Below are positions 35,469 through 49,700 of a DNA stretch of 64,000 nucleotides, one piece after another. The notes under the pieces are model-generated. The model was not told the origin of the DNA. It saw only the letters and a program-made list of their open reading frames with translations, and did not search any database. Numbering within the stretch: the first letter of the stretch is position 1; every line of letters begins with the position of its first letter. The stretch spans positions 1,550,001-1,614,000 of the forward strand of contig JAJQJQ010000023.1 in assembly GCA_028622995.1 (NCBI GenBank), in the 5' to 3' direction. The stretch is from Panagrolaimus kolymaensis. Lineage: Eukaryota; Nematoda; Chromadorea; Rhabditida; Panagrolaimidae. A program made the position numbers and the translations under genes.

Positions 35469-38400
35469 TTGTTTTTTCTTTTCTTCGTTTACACACTTTC
35501 CAATAATAATGAGTTATCGATTAAACATTTCACTAATAATAAAAATTCATAAAAAATAATAATAATACAGTCCTGATTATTTGTGACAAAGTTTTCCCAG
35601 CAGAAAAAAATTGTTTTTGAGGGATAAGAGTTGACAGAAAATGCTGAAAATGGAAAACATTTAATAATATCCAAGAATTTGGCAAAGGTCGTTTACACGT
35701 TTTAAGAAGTATAAAAGTCACGATTCTCGAAACAAAAATAAAAGTCTCGCGTCAATAAAAATCAAACAAAAATTCTTAGATTTTCAAATTTTTAAAAATT
35801 ACAAAATTAAATCGCATCCCATTGTTGTAAGCCTATTTATAAAAAAAATGTCAAAGCTAATCTACAGTTTCTCTTTACCTCCTAATAAAAGCTCAAAAAT
35901 CGCGTAAACAAGTGGTGGTGAAAAGGCAATGAAAAGGCAAAGATCAATAACAATTATTGTGCCTCTCTCTGCCGTTTTTCTCTCATTTCCTTTCTGTTTG
36001 CAATAAATATTGTTTGATTAAAAATCAAAAATTGATTGATTGTGACAAATTAGCTATGACCTAAGAAAAATATTCTAATGCTATAGGAGCTCCGTGTGTT
36101 TACATAAAGATAAATTGTAAAAAGCCCAAAACGTGCTAAAAATCATGATCAAAATGCAGCGCCAGATCTTTGCTATTTAAATAAAAATTCAATAAAAATC
36201 ATTTGATTTTTTTGCGGTTTTGATTTTCATCTTTTTTTTATTTATAAATAAATTTTAAATTTAAAATAATCTAATTTCTGTTTTTTTTTTCCTTACTGAT
36301 TTAATCGCAAAGGCAAAAAAATGGATGCACGCGCAAACATTCAACACGTTAAAAGTTTTTCACGTTGTCGGCGAAAAAAATAAAATCTTAGGGAAGAGAA
36401 GAAGAAAACCGAATTGTAAACATCCAACATTGAATTGAACCTATATTGAAGACGAAGAAAAAAATTCATCAGTAGCATGAAAGCAAAAGAAAAATTGCGG
36501 TGGTAAAAAAAGAAGAAAGTTTTTTATTTAAAAAAAGCAAACAAACGACCTAACCCCACTAAAAATAAAAGAAAAAAATGAGAACGCAATCGATCAACAA
36601 CAAAAAAAAGATGAGGGGTTCATAAGAGACAGAATAAAAAAAAACTTGCGCGATTTTCTTATGGTTTTTTGTTGAAAAAAAAATACTTTAGTTAATGGTT
36701 GTGTGTGTAAAAAAAACGGGTTTGAGGATCATTTAATAAAAAAAAGAAGATGAAAAAGCGATGAAAAATAAAAATCTAATGTTTTAAGAAGGGAAAAATG
36801 GGGGCTCGATGTGGTTGGTTGTGGCTGTAGTGGTATCAATATGTCAAAGTTCATTGGTTTTTAATTAATACTATAAAAGAGAAAAAAGGCATAAAAATGG
36901 GCAACGCGTTAAATAAGTAATAAGTTTTGGTTAAGTAATAAAAAAAACAGGCATAGCAGTCGCATGCTGTTAGAATGTAAGTAACAGCCAATAGAAGATA
37001 AAAATGAGCCTAATTTGGAGAGAAGTCACGAGAATAGAAAAGTTACATTTTAAAGCTTTTTAGCTTTTTAAATTAAAAGCAATTTTAATACTCTTTTTTT
37101 GATTTTAAGCCATTGATAAACGTGTTTCTTCTCAGCGCCTACTATTTATTTTAAAATGAACGAGCACGAGTTTCAAATTTAAATTCAACCACGTAAATGC
37201 AGCAGCAAAACAACACAAACAAAAAGCCGTGTGTGTGCAGTCAAAAATCGATAAAAAATTATTTTAAAAAAGACGGGAAAAACAACTCTCTTGAATAAAA
37301 AAAACATTTTACAATCCTTCAACATTTTATTTTTTTCAAGAGAGAAAGAGATGAACATTTTGAAGGAAAAAAAACGTGTGACGCGTTTTTTTTGTTCAAT
37401 GTTCATTTGCGTTCATCAAACTTTTTTTTCTCTCTCTCATTTTTTCTATCGAGTCTCTTTTTCGCTATCACAAAACGGCTGTCACTAACAACACACATAA
37501 ACTTCATCGTCGATTTTTTCTTCTTCTTCCTTCGATCGGTGTATGTCAAATAATATAATATCATCCGGTCTACTACTGCCACCAGCGTCATCGTCATCGT
37601 TTTTCGTCGTTGTCGTTGTGCTTTCGTCGTATAAATGTGGATTTTGTTGTTTTCTTGAGAAAAAGAGAGAACGGAAAAAAAGAAAAAAAAGATTTGCTTT
37701 AAACGCAAAGTCAATCGAAGTAAGAAAGAAAGAAAATAAATTTTAATGATGGAGAGTCGGCTGCTTTTCTTTTCTTGAAAAAAGGAGTTATCGATTCATT
37801 TTCAATCAATAAAAAATGGCGGAAAACAACTTTCTTTCCTTCTCAAAAAAGAACTAAAAAACGGGGAAAAAGGCTCTCAATATTATTATTTTTTCTTTTC
37901 GATTGATAAAAGCGAATGATAATGGCGCCAGTCAAAACTGTAGTCGTTTTTCTTCTCCATTATTTTTTTCTCGCCTAATTTAAAAAAAAATATTAATGAC
38001 GATTACCATTTATTTTTTCTTTGATCAAAGAACATTTTCTTTTTCTCCCTATAGACGACGACTGTCAATAACAAAAATGTCGTCGTCGTCGTTGCCTGAG
38101 TTTTCACAAAGGTAGTAATTTTAAAGTAGGTAAAGTTAATTGTTTAAAACGAAACCATAACATCAAAGTTCAAAAATGACTGGCTTAAAAAAAAAATGCT
38201 AAAAAGCGGGTTTTAAATTGAGTTTTTTAATGTTTGTTTGTGATTATTGGTTTTTGCCTTAGGTTATTTTTAAAAGTAGGATGGCGAAACTGAAGAAGTG
38301 CCGGATTAATTTTAAAAAATTTAAAATTTCACGCATTTTTAAAAAGCAGAAAAAGTTTGGAGATCAAAATCGAAATTAAATCAAAACCCAAGATTGTTTG

Positions 38401-41400
38401 AAGCTTTTTCAAAACTTCATATTTCATGCTCAACAATTATTACACGAGTTAAAAAGCATCGTAATCAGTTATATCTCATTACACTAAATCCTTTAAACAG
38501 CTCAAAGTAATCCAAATTTACACAAATGAATGAATCATTCCATTATTCTATCAAACCAACAACAGTATCGCCCTTCCAAAAAAAGTTGTTATTTTTCTTT
38601 CCTTTTTGGTCTAATAAAAATTGACACAGAAAAAAAATCAATGAATTTATCAATCAAATTTCCTCCGCGCTAATTTTTTTTTGATTACGGTTAATCAACT
38701 GAAATGAAAGAAAATAAGCGTTCATTATTTTCGTTTTCAAATATAAAAGGCATCCGACAGTGATGAAGGAAGGAAATATTTGTGATTATCACCACTTCTT
38801 TCAAAGGCAAAAACGATGGAAGGAAGCAAAAAATAAGTAAAACAACGTACATATTATGACAACGAAAAGAAAAAGAAAATCATGGCAAAATAAAAGTATA
38901 GGGGGAAAAGATGATAACCGGAATCGATTCAAGGACACGTAAAAAAAAGAAAAGAAAAATGTTAAAAAAAAGTGTTTTTTTTTCTTCTTGCTTTGACGAC
39001 GACGACAACGAGAACTAAAACTACTACCACACGATGGCGGTGATAGTGGAGAAAAAACATACATATACTTCTTCTCTCTGACGCAAGGTCGAATTTAAAA
39101 CGTAAACAACTTTTTAGAATTGAAAAAAAAAACTAACGATCGATATAAAATAAAATGAGCATAAAATAGTTTGAAAAATTTCGAAATACTAAAAAAAGCA
39201 GAGCAAAAAAAGTGGTTTTAAAACTAAAGAGTTTTTTGACGAATTGCAGACATACCAAAAATGACCATGAAACAAATTTTTCAGACAAATCCTTTTTTAT
39301 GGTTCGTCACAGCCAACAACAAAAAAAGAAGTTTCAACTTACGGCCATTGAAAACTATTTTTTTAACACAAAAAACTAAAAAATCTGCCTATTCGTGCAT
39401 CGCATAGATGCTGTTGTCTGCGCTACTATTCCCTTTTTTTCTATTGCATTGGATGGATTGGGCTGCTGCTGTGTTGCTGCTGCGCGCTATAGTCATTTCC
39501 CCTCTCTTTCTTTCTCTCCTTTTTTTTCATCAAAAATCAAATCAATCAATGAAAATCGATTCATTCATTTTTGCTTCTTTTTTATTTTTCGCGCAGCAAA
39601 GAGTCGTCAGTCAGACGAAAGACATTCATTTCTTTCTTTTCATTCGTTGATATTTTTTTAAGAGCAAATATACAGAATGCGCGAGTGAGCAAGCAATGGT
39701 GAAAATGATGGGAACGAAAAAAAAGGCGCGTAGCCCATTTTTTTAACTTGAAGGAGAAAGAAGAAGAAATAAAAAAAGAATGAATTGAGGACAGGTTTTT
39801 TCCATATAACATTTATTTTTGCGCGCGCATACATAGTGTTTGACTTTTTTTCTTCTCTCTTTCTCTTCTTTCATCATCCCCATCAACAGCAGCATCATCG
39901 TCAACAACCAACACAGCCACCCAATGATGATGATGACTTTTTGTTATAAGAACTGCGCAGGCAGAGAAAAGAAAAAAGAGCTTCGATAGAAAGAAAAAAA
40001 TGGAGTCCATTTTTATTTTATTTTTTCTTCTCAAAAATTATTTCGAAACCACGCGACAATGGAAAAAAAGCAAACGAAGGAAAATCGACTCACACTCGCT
40101 TGAATGCTTCAATGCTTAAAAAAATTTTTTTGTCTCTTTCTCTCTTCATCGTTTATTGTTACTACAAGTTCTCTTTTTTTTACTTCACTGCTGTTGTGGC
40201 TGCTTTGAAAAAGCTCTACCATTACTATTATAACTACTTTTTTTCTTTTCTCTTCGTCGTCGTCTTATTTTAAAAAGTGCTGCTCACGCCAGTCGGGTTT
40301 TTTTTCTAAAGGCGATGATGATGACAATCGTTACCATCAACTCTCTCCCCCCTTCTCTTTCTTTTTTTCTTCTCAATAGTAGTAGTAACAGCCGCAGCAT
40401 CTCAGTTAAAAACAAGCCTTTTTGCTTTATTTTTTTTCTACGACAACGACCGACGACTACGATTGAAAGAGAAAAATAAAACAAGACACAAGGCGCGCCT
40501 GACAACAACGACACTGCTGAGGCTGCCACCAAAAAAGCTGGCTTTGCCTTTCTCTATCCTTTCCCATCCATTTTTCAATCAATATTTTATATTATTCCTT
40601 TCAATTTATGTGCTGCTGCCTGCCTACTTTATTTTATACTTTAAAAGCAGAAGAAAAAAGAAATGAATTTTTTGGGGATAAAGAAAGACGAAGAAAAAAA
40701 TTGATAATATTTCCTTCGTTTTGTGCTGTTGCTGCTTGCCTGCTGTGATGGTGGTAGCAGTTGGCTTCCATCTTATTATTTCATACCTTTTTTTTTTAAA
40801 CAAAATGTTTTCCTTTCGTTTTTTTTTCATTTCAAATTTTTAAAAAGTTTTTTGGAGATGGGATTATTTTGTTTTTAAAATTTGAGAAAAAAAAGTAGAG
40901 AAAATCAATCGCGTAAACACGTTTTTTGGCTGTTGTTTATCAAAATTATTTTGAGTTAAAAAAGGTAAGAAAAAAAGTAATAATAATTTAGGGGAAAAGT
41001 AAAATTTTAATAACTTTAAGGTGTTAAAAACTTTTAAAACAAATAAAAATTAATCAAACATTTTCATCTCAAAATTTTATCAAAATATCACGATGATTTG
41101 AGCCTATTTTTACAATAAAAGTATGTAAAAAAATTTAAAAACGTGAAAAAAAAATTCACGTCAATATTATTTTGGTCTGTTTACGCGAAAAAAAAACTCT
41201 CAAAGCTTGCCTCATTTTTTCCCACTTCAAAGTAGCCGAAAGCAAAGGCATTTTCTTGTGTTCAACAGCGCAGCGCGACTCACGCCCTATTTTTTGCCAT
41301 CGTCGTTGTTGTCGTCGCATACTTGCTAGCTTGCTTGTGCCAATTCTTCTTATGCCTTAGGGGCATTGACGTTAACTATTTTACCACCACCATCACAAAA

Positions 41401-43790
41401 AAGGAATGGAAAAACATGCCGCTGCAGCGCAATGTGACACAGCTGCTGCGCTGCATGGGGAAAAAAAGAAAAAAAGCAAGCCCTACTATGCATAATGGCA
41501 ATCAATAATCTTGTTTTTACTTTTTTTTCCGTCACTTTTTTAGTTTTTTTTTCTCTTCATTGAGTATACGATAGAATAAAAATAAGTTAGAAGCAAAATA
41601 AACTAGTGTGTTGTCGCGTGATAATAATAAGTTTTTGTATTTAGTTGTTTTTAATTTGATTTTATTCCAGGTGTTTTCATCACGGCAATTTCATGAGCAG
41701 AAAATGAAAAAAAAAGTAAAATTAGTTATTACTTGTTTTCAACCAAAGCACAAAAAATCTTAGATTTTAAAATTACCGAGTAAAATGTATCTATTTTAAA
41801 AAGAGTAATCCCATTTCTGAAAGTAAAAAAGGGTTTCGAGATGAAATTTTTCGATGGATACTTATTTTCGTAAGTAACATTTCCAAGAATTTATAATTTT
41901 AAAGCTCATTGTAACGAACATAGTATTGTATTGTCATATATCCAAGACAATCTAAAGTCATATACACAAAGTCTTCATAATTTTTTATTACCTTCTCTTT
42001 TTTAAGTAAAAAATACAAATTCTTAGAAAAGCTTAAAAATGGAATGCAATTATTTATTTATGGTAATATCAAATACTAAGAATGTTTCCAAGGTAACAAA
42101 AAAAAGTTATTACTCAATTCCCCAGCTTTTTTTATTATAAGGTTGTAAAAAGAAAAAAAGCCATGTGAAAAAAAAACAGAAAGAGTCAGCTTTTTCAGAA
42201 ATAAACTTCTTATTACTTGGTGAAAAGTAAAAGTTGAGGGACCTTATCATTCAAATAAAAAAAGGTAATAAACAAATGAAAAAAATAATCAATGCAAATT
42301 GAAAGAAGAAGGAGAAACGTATAAAAAAATGCAATCATGACAAACATTAAAAATTTGGAATAATGAATATTCATTAAACGCATTCCAACCAACCAAATAT
42401 CCATTAGTAGAGAAAGAGACAGAAAGAAGAAATACATATAAATTCAGAATCAAACAATAATAATAAAAAATCAATGTAAGCGAACAAAGATCGAAAACGA
42501 AGAGAGAACTTTTTTTATTAATTCAGAAAAAAAGCGGCCTTGAACGCTTTCACTACTGTCAACAACAACTTTTTTTCCAAGGACTACTACTGTATTTATC
42601 TTTTGCATGACATCTTTCATGCTTCTGATGTTTCACATTTTTTTCTACGCTCGTTTGTTGTTAGATGGTTAACTCTCTTCCAACAACGACAAAAAAAGGT
42701 TTTTGTTTTCACACTTTTTTGATTTTGATTTAATTTTTTGTTTTATTTTTGCTTGCATTATTTTTATCTTTTTTTTTTTCACCACCATCATTTGACATAT
42801 TGTTGAATTAAATCACTTCGAATCTAATAGATAGAAACAATTTCGTTCCATACATTTTTTCAACAGGCGCCAATTTTCCAATGTGTCAATCTCAAAAGCT
42901 TTCAATTATTTTGATAAAAACGAGATTCAATATTTTATACATATAAAAAAATTTCTTTTTCGCGGCTGCGCATTTTTCAATTTAAAATAGATGGGAAGCT
43001 TTAAAGAAGAAGAAAAAAAGTCACGCGGCTTAGTAAAATGCCGACGACGATGCTTTTGAATGAGAATTTTCTGCGTTTTAAAGATGCGTAGCGGCAGAAG
43101 GAGCATTGAGGAGAAAATAAAATAGCCAATGGCCGTTTTATTTTATGGTTGCTGAAAAATTCCCATACATATTTTCTTTTTCTTTTTTGGCATATATCCA
43201 AATTGAACATAGCAGCGAAATGCAATAATCTTCTCTTCTTTTTTTGTTCTTCAAAGAAAAACTAAAAATATTAGCGTTATTTGCCTTTTCTTCAATCTTT
43301 CTAAAAAACATATGTATTTATTTTTTGTATCCTCTTGTTTCGGCAACTAAATAGCCATCTAAAAAACTTTTTTTTTCAATTCAATTTGAAATGTTCAAGA
43401 AAAACAAATTTCCTTTAAGGAACATACGAATACGAACGAAGAAAAATACGTTTTTTGTTCTTTCATTGATTTTGAATTGAACACAAAAAAGAAAGAACTT
43501 TCTTTCCCTTTAAAAGCATTGTTTATATTTCTGATTTGCTTACTATTTTTTCTTTTGTTTTTGTAAGAAAAATTATGAATCAATATTATTTTTTATTATA
43601 GTTTTTAGAATGCTCAAGTAAATGACGCAAAAAAAGCTGGCGTCAAAGCTTTTTGCGCTGTTAATGTAATTGTCGTCGTCATATTTTTTTGAAGCAGCAG
43701 TAGTGGCATCTCTATCTTCGCTTATTATTATTATTCCTTCTTCATTTTATATTTCATTTCATTGCTTAAGGCAAAACTAAAAATAAAAAT
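35469..43790. other. 8.3-kb divergent region without recognisable genes
   Basis: This stretch lies between the starts of the minus-strand FHA-PHD gene and the plus-strand DENND5 gene. Both strands were read. All ORFs longer than 60 codons (for example 37403-37746, 38801-39064, 39395-39661, 40284-40532 and 41172-41535) are Lys-, Phe- or Ser-rich translations of A/T runs and CGA/CGT triplets, overlap one another and have no domain. It contains dense T tracts, GA/CT runs, short (CGA)n/(CGT)n clusters near 37570-37630, 38080, 38995 and 40255, and GTCGTCAGTCA at 39603. It probably holds promoters and distal regulatory elements, and possibly unseen 5' UTR exons or non-coding RNA. Confidence 0.45.
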
Positions 43791-46700
43791 ATGACAACTG
43801 AAACAGATTTAACTTTAGTCGATTATTTTGCTGTTATTGGTTTGGATAAAAATAATGGTTTAAAAGTATGAATTTTTATATATTCTTTTCTTTTAAACCT
43901 TTGCTACATTATATAAGTTTCAGCTTGATCCATCTTTAGAAGCTTTAGCAGATTTCACGGGAACATCAGGAGCTAATGAAAGATTGCCACCTTTGGAAAG
44001 AACATATGAAGCAAAGGTTTTAGCTCATTTTCCTGAAAAACGTCGAGATCATAAACATAAATTTGTTTATGAAATAGTTTCAGTAAGTAAATTTTTCTTA
44101 TTAATTCTAATCTCAAATTTTAATTTTAGTTATGCATGCCAAAAGGTTTAAAATTTTATACCGAGAAAAATGTTCCTATGCTTCCACATTTCCATTCATT
44201 TGTTTTAATCAAAGAAGATGGAACACGTGTAAATGGTTGCGCTTTAACTATTTATGAAGAAGTTAAAGATGAAAAAATTCGTCAAACTATGTTTGATTTA
44301 CAAATGGAACATGTAAAAGAATTAGCAGTAGCGACAACCAATGAAAAAACTTCTCATACATCATCACCTTCATCTTCATCAAATTATGATAGTCGAGTTC
44401 GTCAACAACCTGGAACGGTATCATTTGGAAATCATACAATGCCGAGGCATATTTCGGCTAAAAGAAATCGATCTAAAAGGATATCATATTATGATAATAC
44501 ATCAAAACCAATATTTGTTGCAAAATGTTTATGCGTTTTAACTCGAATTCCCATGGTTTTTACATCAGAGAAAATTCTACGAACCATGGCAGATATAATT
44601 TCTAAAAATCATTCAGTTTTACCAATTCCATTAGAAAGTTTTATATATTGGATTTTGCATGAAGTTCCTTTACCTGTGCCAGGAACAACATTGCAACTTC
44701 ATTATAGTGTCGTGGATTTAATTGTTATTCGACCACAAATTTATGATATGCCATATTTTGATTACCCATTGCAGCAAATGTTTAATTATATTTCGGTTGA
44801 AAAATTTCTTAAACTTTTTACTTGCTTTATGCTTCAACATCAAATCCTATTATGCTCAAAGCATATGGATCGCTTGATGCTTATTGCAGAATCTCTTTCA
44901 ACTTTAGTTTTTCCTTTTCGATGGCAATCAACTTATGTTCCAATTTTACCATATTCTCAATTAGAATTTATTGAAGCCCCAGTTCCATATTTAATGGGAT
45001 TATGTTATGATGAATTTATTCCAGATCAAATATATCAATCTAATGTATGCATATTGGATATTGATACGGGAAAGCTTGATCATCCTGAAGATGTCCCACA
45101 ATTTCCAAAGCATCGACAAGTTGCAGATGAAATTCATAAAATTATTACTCAATGTCAAGAATCGTTTGCAAAACAAAAACTTCAACAAAATATAGAAGCC
45201 GCGGTGAATCCAGATAATAATATACCAAAAGTTGTAATGAGAAAGAAAGGTGGAAATAAAAGAGATGAATTATGGTCGACGAAACGAATGTCGAGATCTT
45301 TTGATAATCATGACTCCCTTAAAGCTGCCGAAGATGTTTATCGCCAGCAAAAAGAGCAGGAAGCTTTGGTTCTAAATGAAGATGACAATCGAAATAGTCC
45401 AGGAAGAATCGAAAGAGGAAATTATGATGATGGTTATGAAACATCATCGCAGAGTCCAGTATCCGCTGAAACTCAAGTTTATTTTCAAGTAAGTTTGGAT
45501 TCTTACGACACACGTATTGTAGCTAATATAAAATTCATTTATAGGGCCTTCGTTTAAATCATGCCATTCGTGATTTACTATTAAATCATTTTGCTTGCTT
45601 ATTTTATTCATATGAAAGTTTTGTAATTTGTGAGCAATCATCTCAACAACCTCGAGATTCAGTAGTTAATTTTGATAAAGCCTCATTTCTTTCCGATCAA
45701 CCAGATAGTTTTCTACCATTTTTGGCAGCCTTTTTAGAAACAATGATGTTTGCCTCATTTATTGATTCAAAAATTTTATCCCATCTTCAATCAGATATTG
45801 ATGAAAATATAGTAATATTTGATCAAAAAATTCGACAAGTTCGCGAAAAATTAGCTGCTTTAAAAGTTCAAACTCCAACCATTGAAAAACCAGCTGATAT
45901 TCCAATAAATGGTAAGGAACCCTCTTAAAATTCTGCATGGTCTTAAAACCCAAATGATTTTAGAAGAACCCCAAATTGACACTCCATTAATACCAATGAT
46001 GCAAATGGATTATGAAGTAAGACTTCCGCATATTTTACCTGGAACAGCGATTAGAAATTATGGTGGATTTTTTCCTGATATGGATCGAAGGTTATTTGAA
46101 ACTGATGTCTTTGCAAGTGCAACCCATTCCCCATGGAAGCAACAAAAGCAAAGGCAGAGAACAAATAGTTTATTGGATGATTCTTCTGTTAATAATACTC
46201 CCAAACATACACCCAAAAAGCGAGCAGGAGATGATCCAACTAAAAGTCAAGCACATTGGAAATTTGTTGAACAATTATTAAAAGAAACTAAAAGTTAGTT
46301 TTCATTTAAAAAAACAGAAGTTTTCTCCGACGTGAAAGCAAAGTTTTTTTGAGCAAGAAAACTACCTAAATTTTTTATTATTTTATTTTTAAAAAGCTTT
46401 CTATTTTTAGCAAAAACCAAACGAATGTTGGTAATGAAAATGGGTAAAGAAGCCATTCATTTGGGACATAATGATCTCGGAATCACTGGGGTTGAAGAGA
46501 ATACACTAGTTGCAGGTTTTTGTGATCTTCTTGAACGTGTTTGGGCTCATGGGTTAAAAAAGAAACATGGAAAATCTGCACTATGGACCCATGTTTTAAG
46601 CCATCAAGAGCGTGAACGCAATCCACATTCAGCTCGATCCATCGAACAATCAAGCAATTTAACTCCAGGTAGTTATCTTAAAAATTAAATATTTCTTTAA

Positions 46701-49700
46701 GGTATTAATTATACTGTACTTTGGTGAAAATCCTTTTTATATCTTGGATATTTTTTCTTCCTTATTATTTTTATATAATCGAGACTATCCTTAGTCACAT
46801 TTTTTCCTTTTCCAGCACTCATGTGGATTGTTTTTCGAAAACGAATGGAATGTAAGCGTTAAAAAAAGAAACAAAAGCTGCGCTTTTTTGACAATTATCT
46901 TTTTGTTTTGTTGCTAAAAATATAAGCTTTTGTTATAGAGTTATTTTTCTTTCACTCCTTTTTTTTATCATTCTATCGTACCTTTGTGCATTTTTTTTGA
47001 GGGGAGAATATTTTTGATGTCGTAAAATTGTTGATTCTCTAGAATTTCTACCTGTTCCACAAACAGAAATCATTGCTTTTGAAAAAGCTGTGGAAGCAAA
47101 TGAGGCCGTTGATCCAACAACGGCAAGAAATTCTGGAGGTTTGAATGAACTCATTGAATCATTGAGGCAACTTTCGAAGCCATTAGATGGTCCTCAAAGT
47201 AATGCCAACGAAGCAGCCGATGATTCTTCATGGTCAAATTCGTTTCTTAAAGCTGCCAATTTTATTGCTGATAAACTCGCTCAACCTGAAGATGAAGAAA
47301 CTCCAGCCGTTGAAAACAACAATGGTGAAGGGTATCGAAACCCAAGAGCTCGAAGGGAGCCAGGAAGACCATTGCCTCGAAGTTCCTCGGTGACCCGATT
47401 TGCTTCATGGGCATCCAATCGAATTCGAGAAGCTGCTACAGTCGTTCGAGAACCTCCAATAGATGTTAATGGAAATCCGGCTTCAAATGCGGATGCAGTT
47501 CTTCCACCTTCTGGAAATCCTCATCACCATCGTTCAAGGGTTTCAGATATTACACGTCCACCAATAATTAAAAGAGGAATGCATAAATCTTCGTCAGTTA
47601 GTGGTTAGTTGTTTTTGTATCGTTGATGAACTAACCATTCTGATACTAACTCATTAACTTGAACACCGATTTTGTTTGGAATTAAACACTACTAACAACA
47701 TCAATAATATCAAATATCGCTACCATGGTTGTGGTTTAAAATTTAAAAAATGCTAATTCTTTCTTCTTTTTTTAACTAAAAATATGAGTGACGCTAACTG
47801 TCCGTTTTTTTATGGTTTTGTTGTGGACTTATTAAAATTATTGATTGTTATGTTGGCAAATATTATGTTGACTATTAAGCTTTCACTCTTTCTTTTTCAT
47901 GCATTTTGGAGATATTTAGCTCGAAGCTTAAACTAACTTGTGTATGGTTTTCTATAATGCGAATATAACGCTTGCTTTTATTACTTTTTTTGCTGCTGAA
48001 TTTGCTTAACTGCTTTTTAGGTTTATTTTTTGTTTTTTAACATTGTCTTTAGATTTTGCACCACACTGGAATCATGATTCTTCATCTTCCGTTCCATCTT
48101 CATCAGCTTCTTCCGTCGTCAATGCACCAGCATATCCGCCATCAGCAAGAAATTCGAGGCCAAAGGGTCATGAAAGAAAGCGGTCATTATCGAGGCCTCG
48201 AAGTCCCATAGAACATGATAAACATTTGAGTCCATTACCCACTCATATAGCACATGATTTAAAGTTTGTTATGGCCCTACTTGAAACTTAAATAACAAGG
48301 ATTAAAATTTAGATCAGTGATGGAAATGAGTGAAATCAAAACCGATATTGGTTGTGCGAGAGCTTTTGTTCGATTATCTTTGGAACGAAAGCTGCTTCAT
48401 AAACATTTAAAAACCATATTTGCTAATGAACATTTGCTACAGTAAACTATCTCCAATAAAATAACCCCAACTTTAACTCTCTCTTTTTTGCAGAAAACTT
48501 TACAAACGTTATGCATTCCTTCGAAGTGAAGAAGAACGAGAACAATTTCTTTTCCATATTTTATCTCTAAATGCAGTAGATTTTTCATGTTTTACTCATA
48601 CTTTTATTGCAACAAAAATGCAATATGAAGTTATGGTTGTTGCTGGAATTGATAGATTTGCTTCAGCATCAATTTGGATTATGATTACTGGATCATTGGG
48701 AAATACTTCGATTATTAATTTTCCTGTTAATAGCTTACAATTTACTTTTGATGTTTGTTTTTTAAAGGGTTTTTAATTGAATACAAAATAATTTTTAGCA
48801 TAAAAATTTGGGAGTATTATCCACCTTGAGAATTGGCCACATTCTTCATCAAAAATCTTCAAATCCTTCTAAATGGTATTTAGATTATGTAAGTTTAAAA
48901 CTTTTCCAAAATCATGGTAAATAAATATTAACATTGCAGATATTAGTTCGAAATAATATCACAGCACAAACTTTTCGATTTAATTGTTGTCGATGGTTTG
49001 GTCGAGGAGTTGATGACGGAGCACTCGAACGTCTTCTCGTTGCAGAAGTGCTTCCACGAGAATCACCTAATTCCGAAGGAAATCAACCAACTCAACCTTC
49101 TTCATCATCCCTTTTTGGTGGACTTATTAGTAGACCAGAAAGTCCCATCTCAGGAATATTTACGGGTGGAAATAGTTTAGCTTCACAAAAAGCTCAATCA
49201 GTTTTACATTATTCAACTCAAAGTTTAGCGAGAAGAAGGCGATCACCTTCAGTTACTCGAAATCCAGATTCAGGTGGAAATAATCCAAGAATTAGTGAAC
49301 TTCATCATCAACTTGGAGTTGCGGTGAATGCTTTAATGAAACATTTTCTCGCAGATCAAAATTATGGTGGAAGTGGCGCTCAATTAACTCCATTATTGTG
49401 TGGTGAAAATGGTTTGGTTTCAGTATTGGAAAGAGTGTTTTCCCTTGGAAGAAAGGAAGGACTTTATAGTTTATTTACAAAACAATATCCATGGGATTAT
49501 GTTGGTAAGAACATTTTTTGCTAGTTGAAGAAAAGTTTCTATTTGGGCCTTCATTGAATCATCGAATTGGGTTGGAAAGCTTGTGTCAAAGCCAACACTA
49601 AATTTACCGTTTGTCCTAAAAAAAAAATCGGAAACTTAAAGTTAATTAAGACAGTCCTGTTTATGAGTTATGATTCACTCCAAAGTCCTCTCCTTTGAGT

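Noticed and set aside
37403..41535. Numerous 60-100 codon ORFs in the 8.3-kb block
   Set aside because: They overlap on both strands and translate A/T runs or CGA/CGT triplets into Lys, Phe, Ser or Arg runs; no recognisable protein family.
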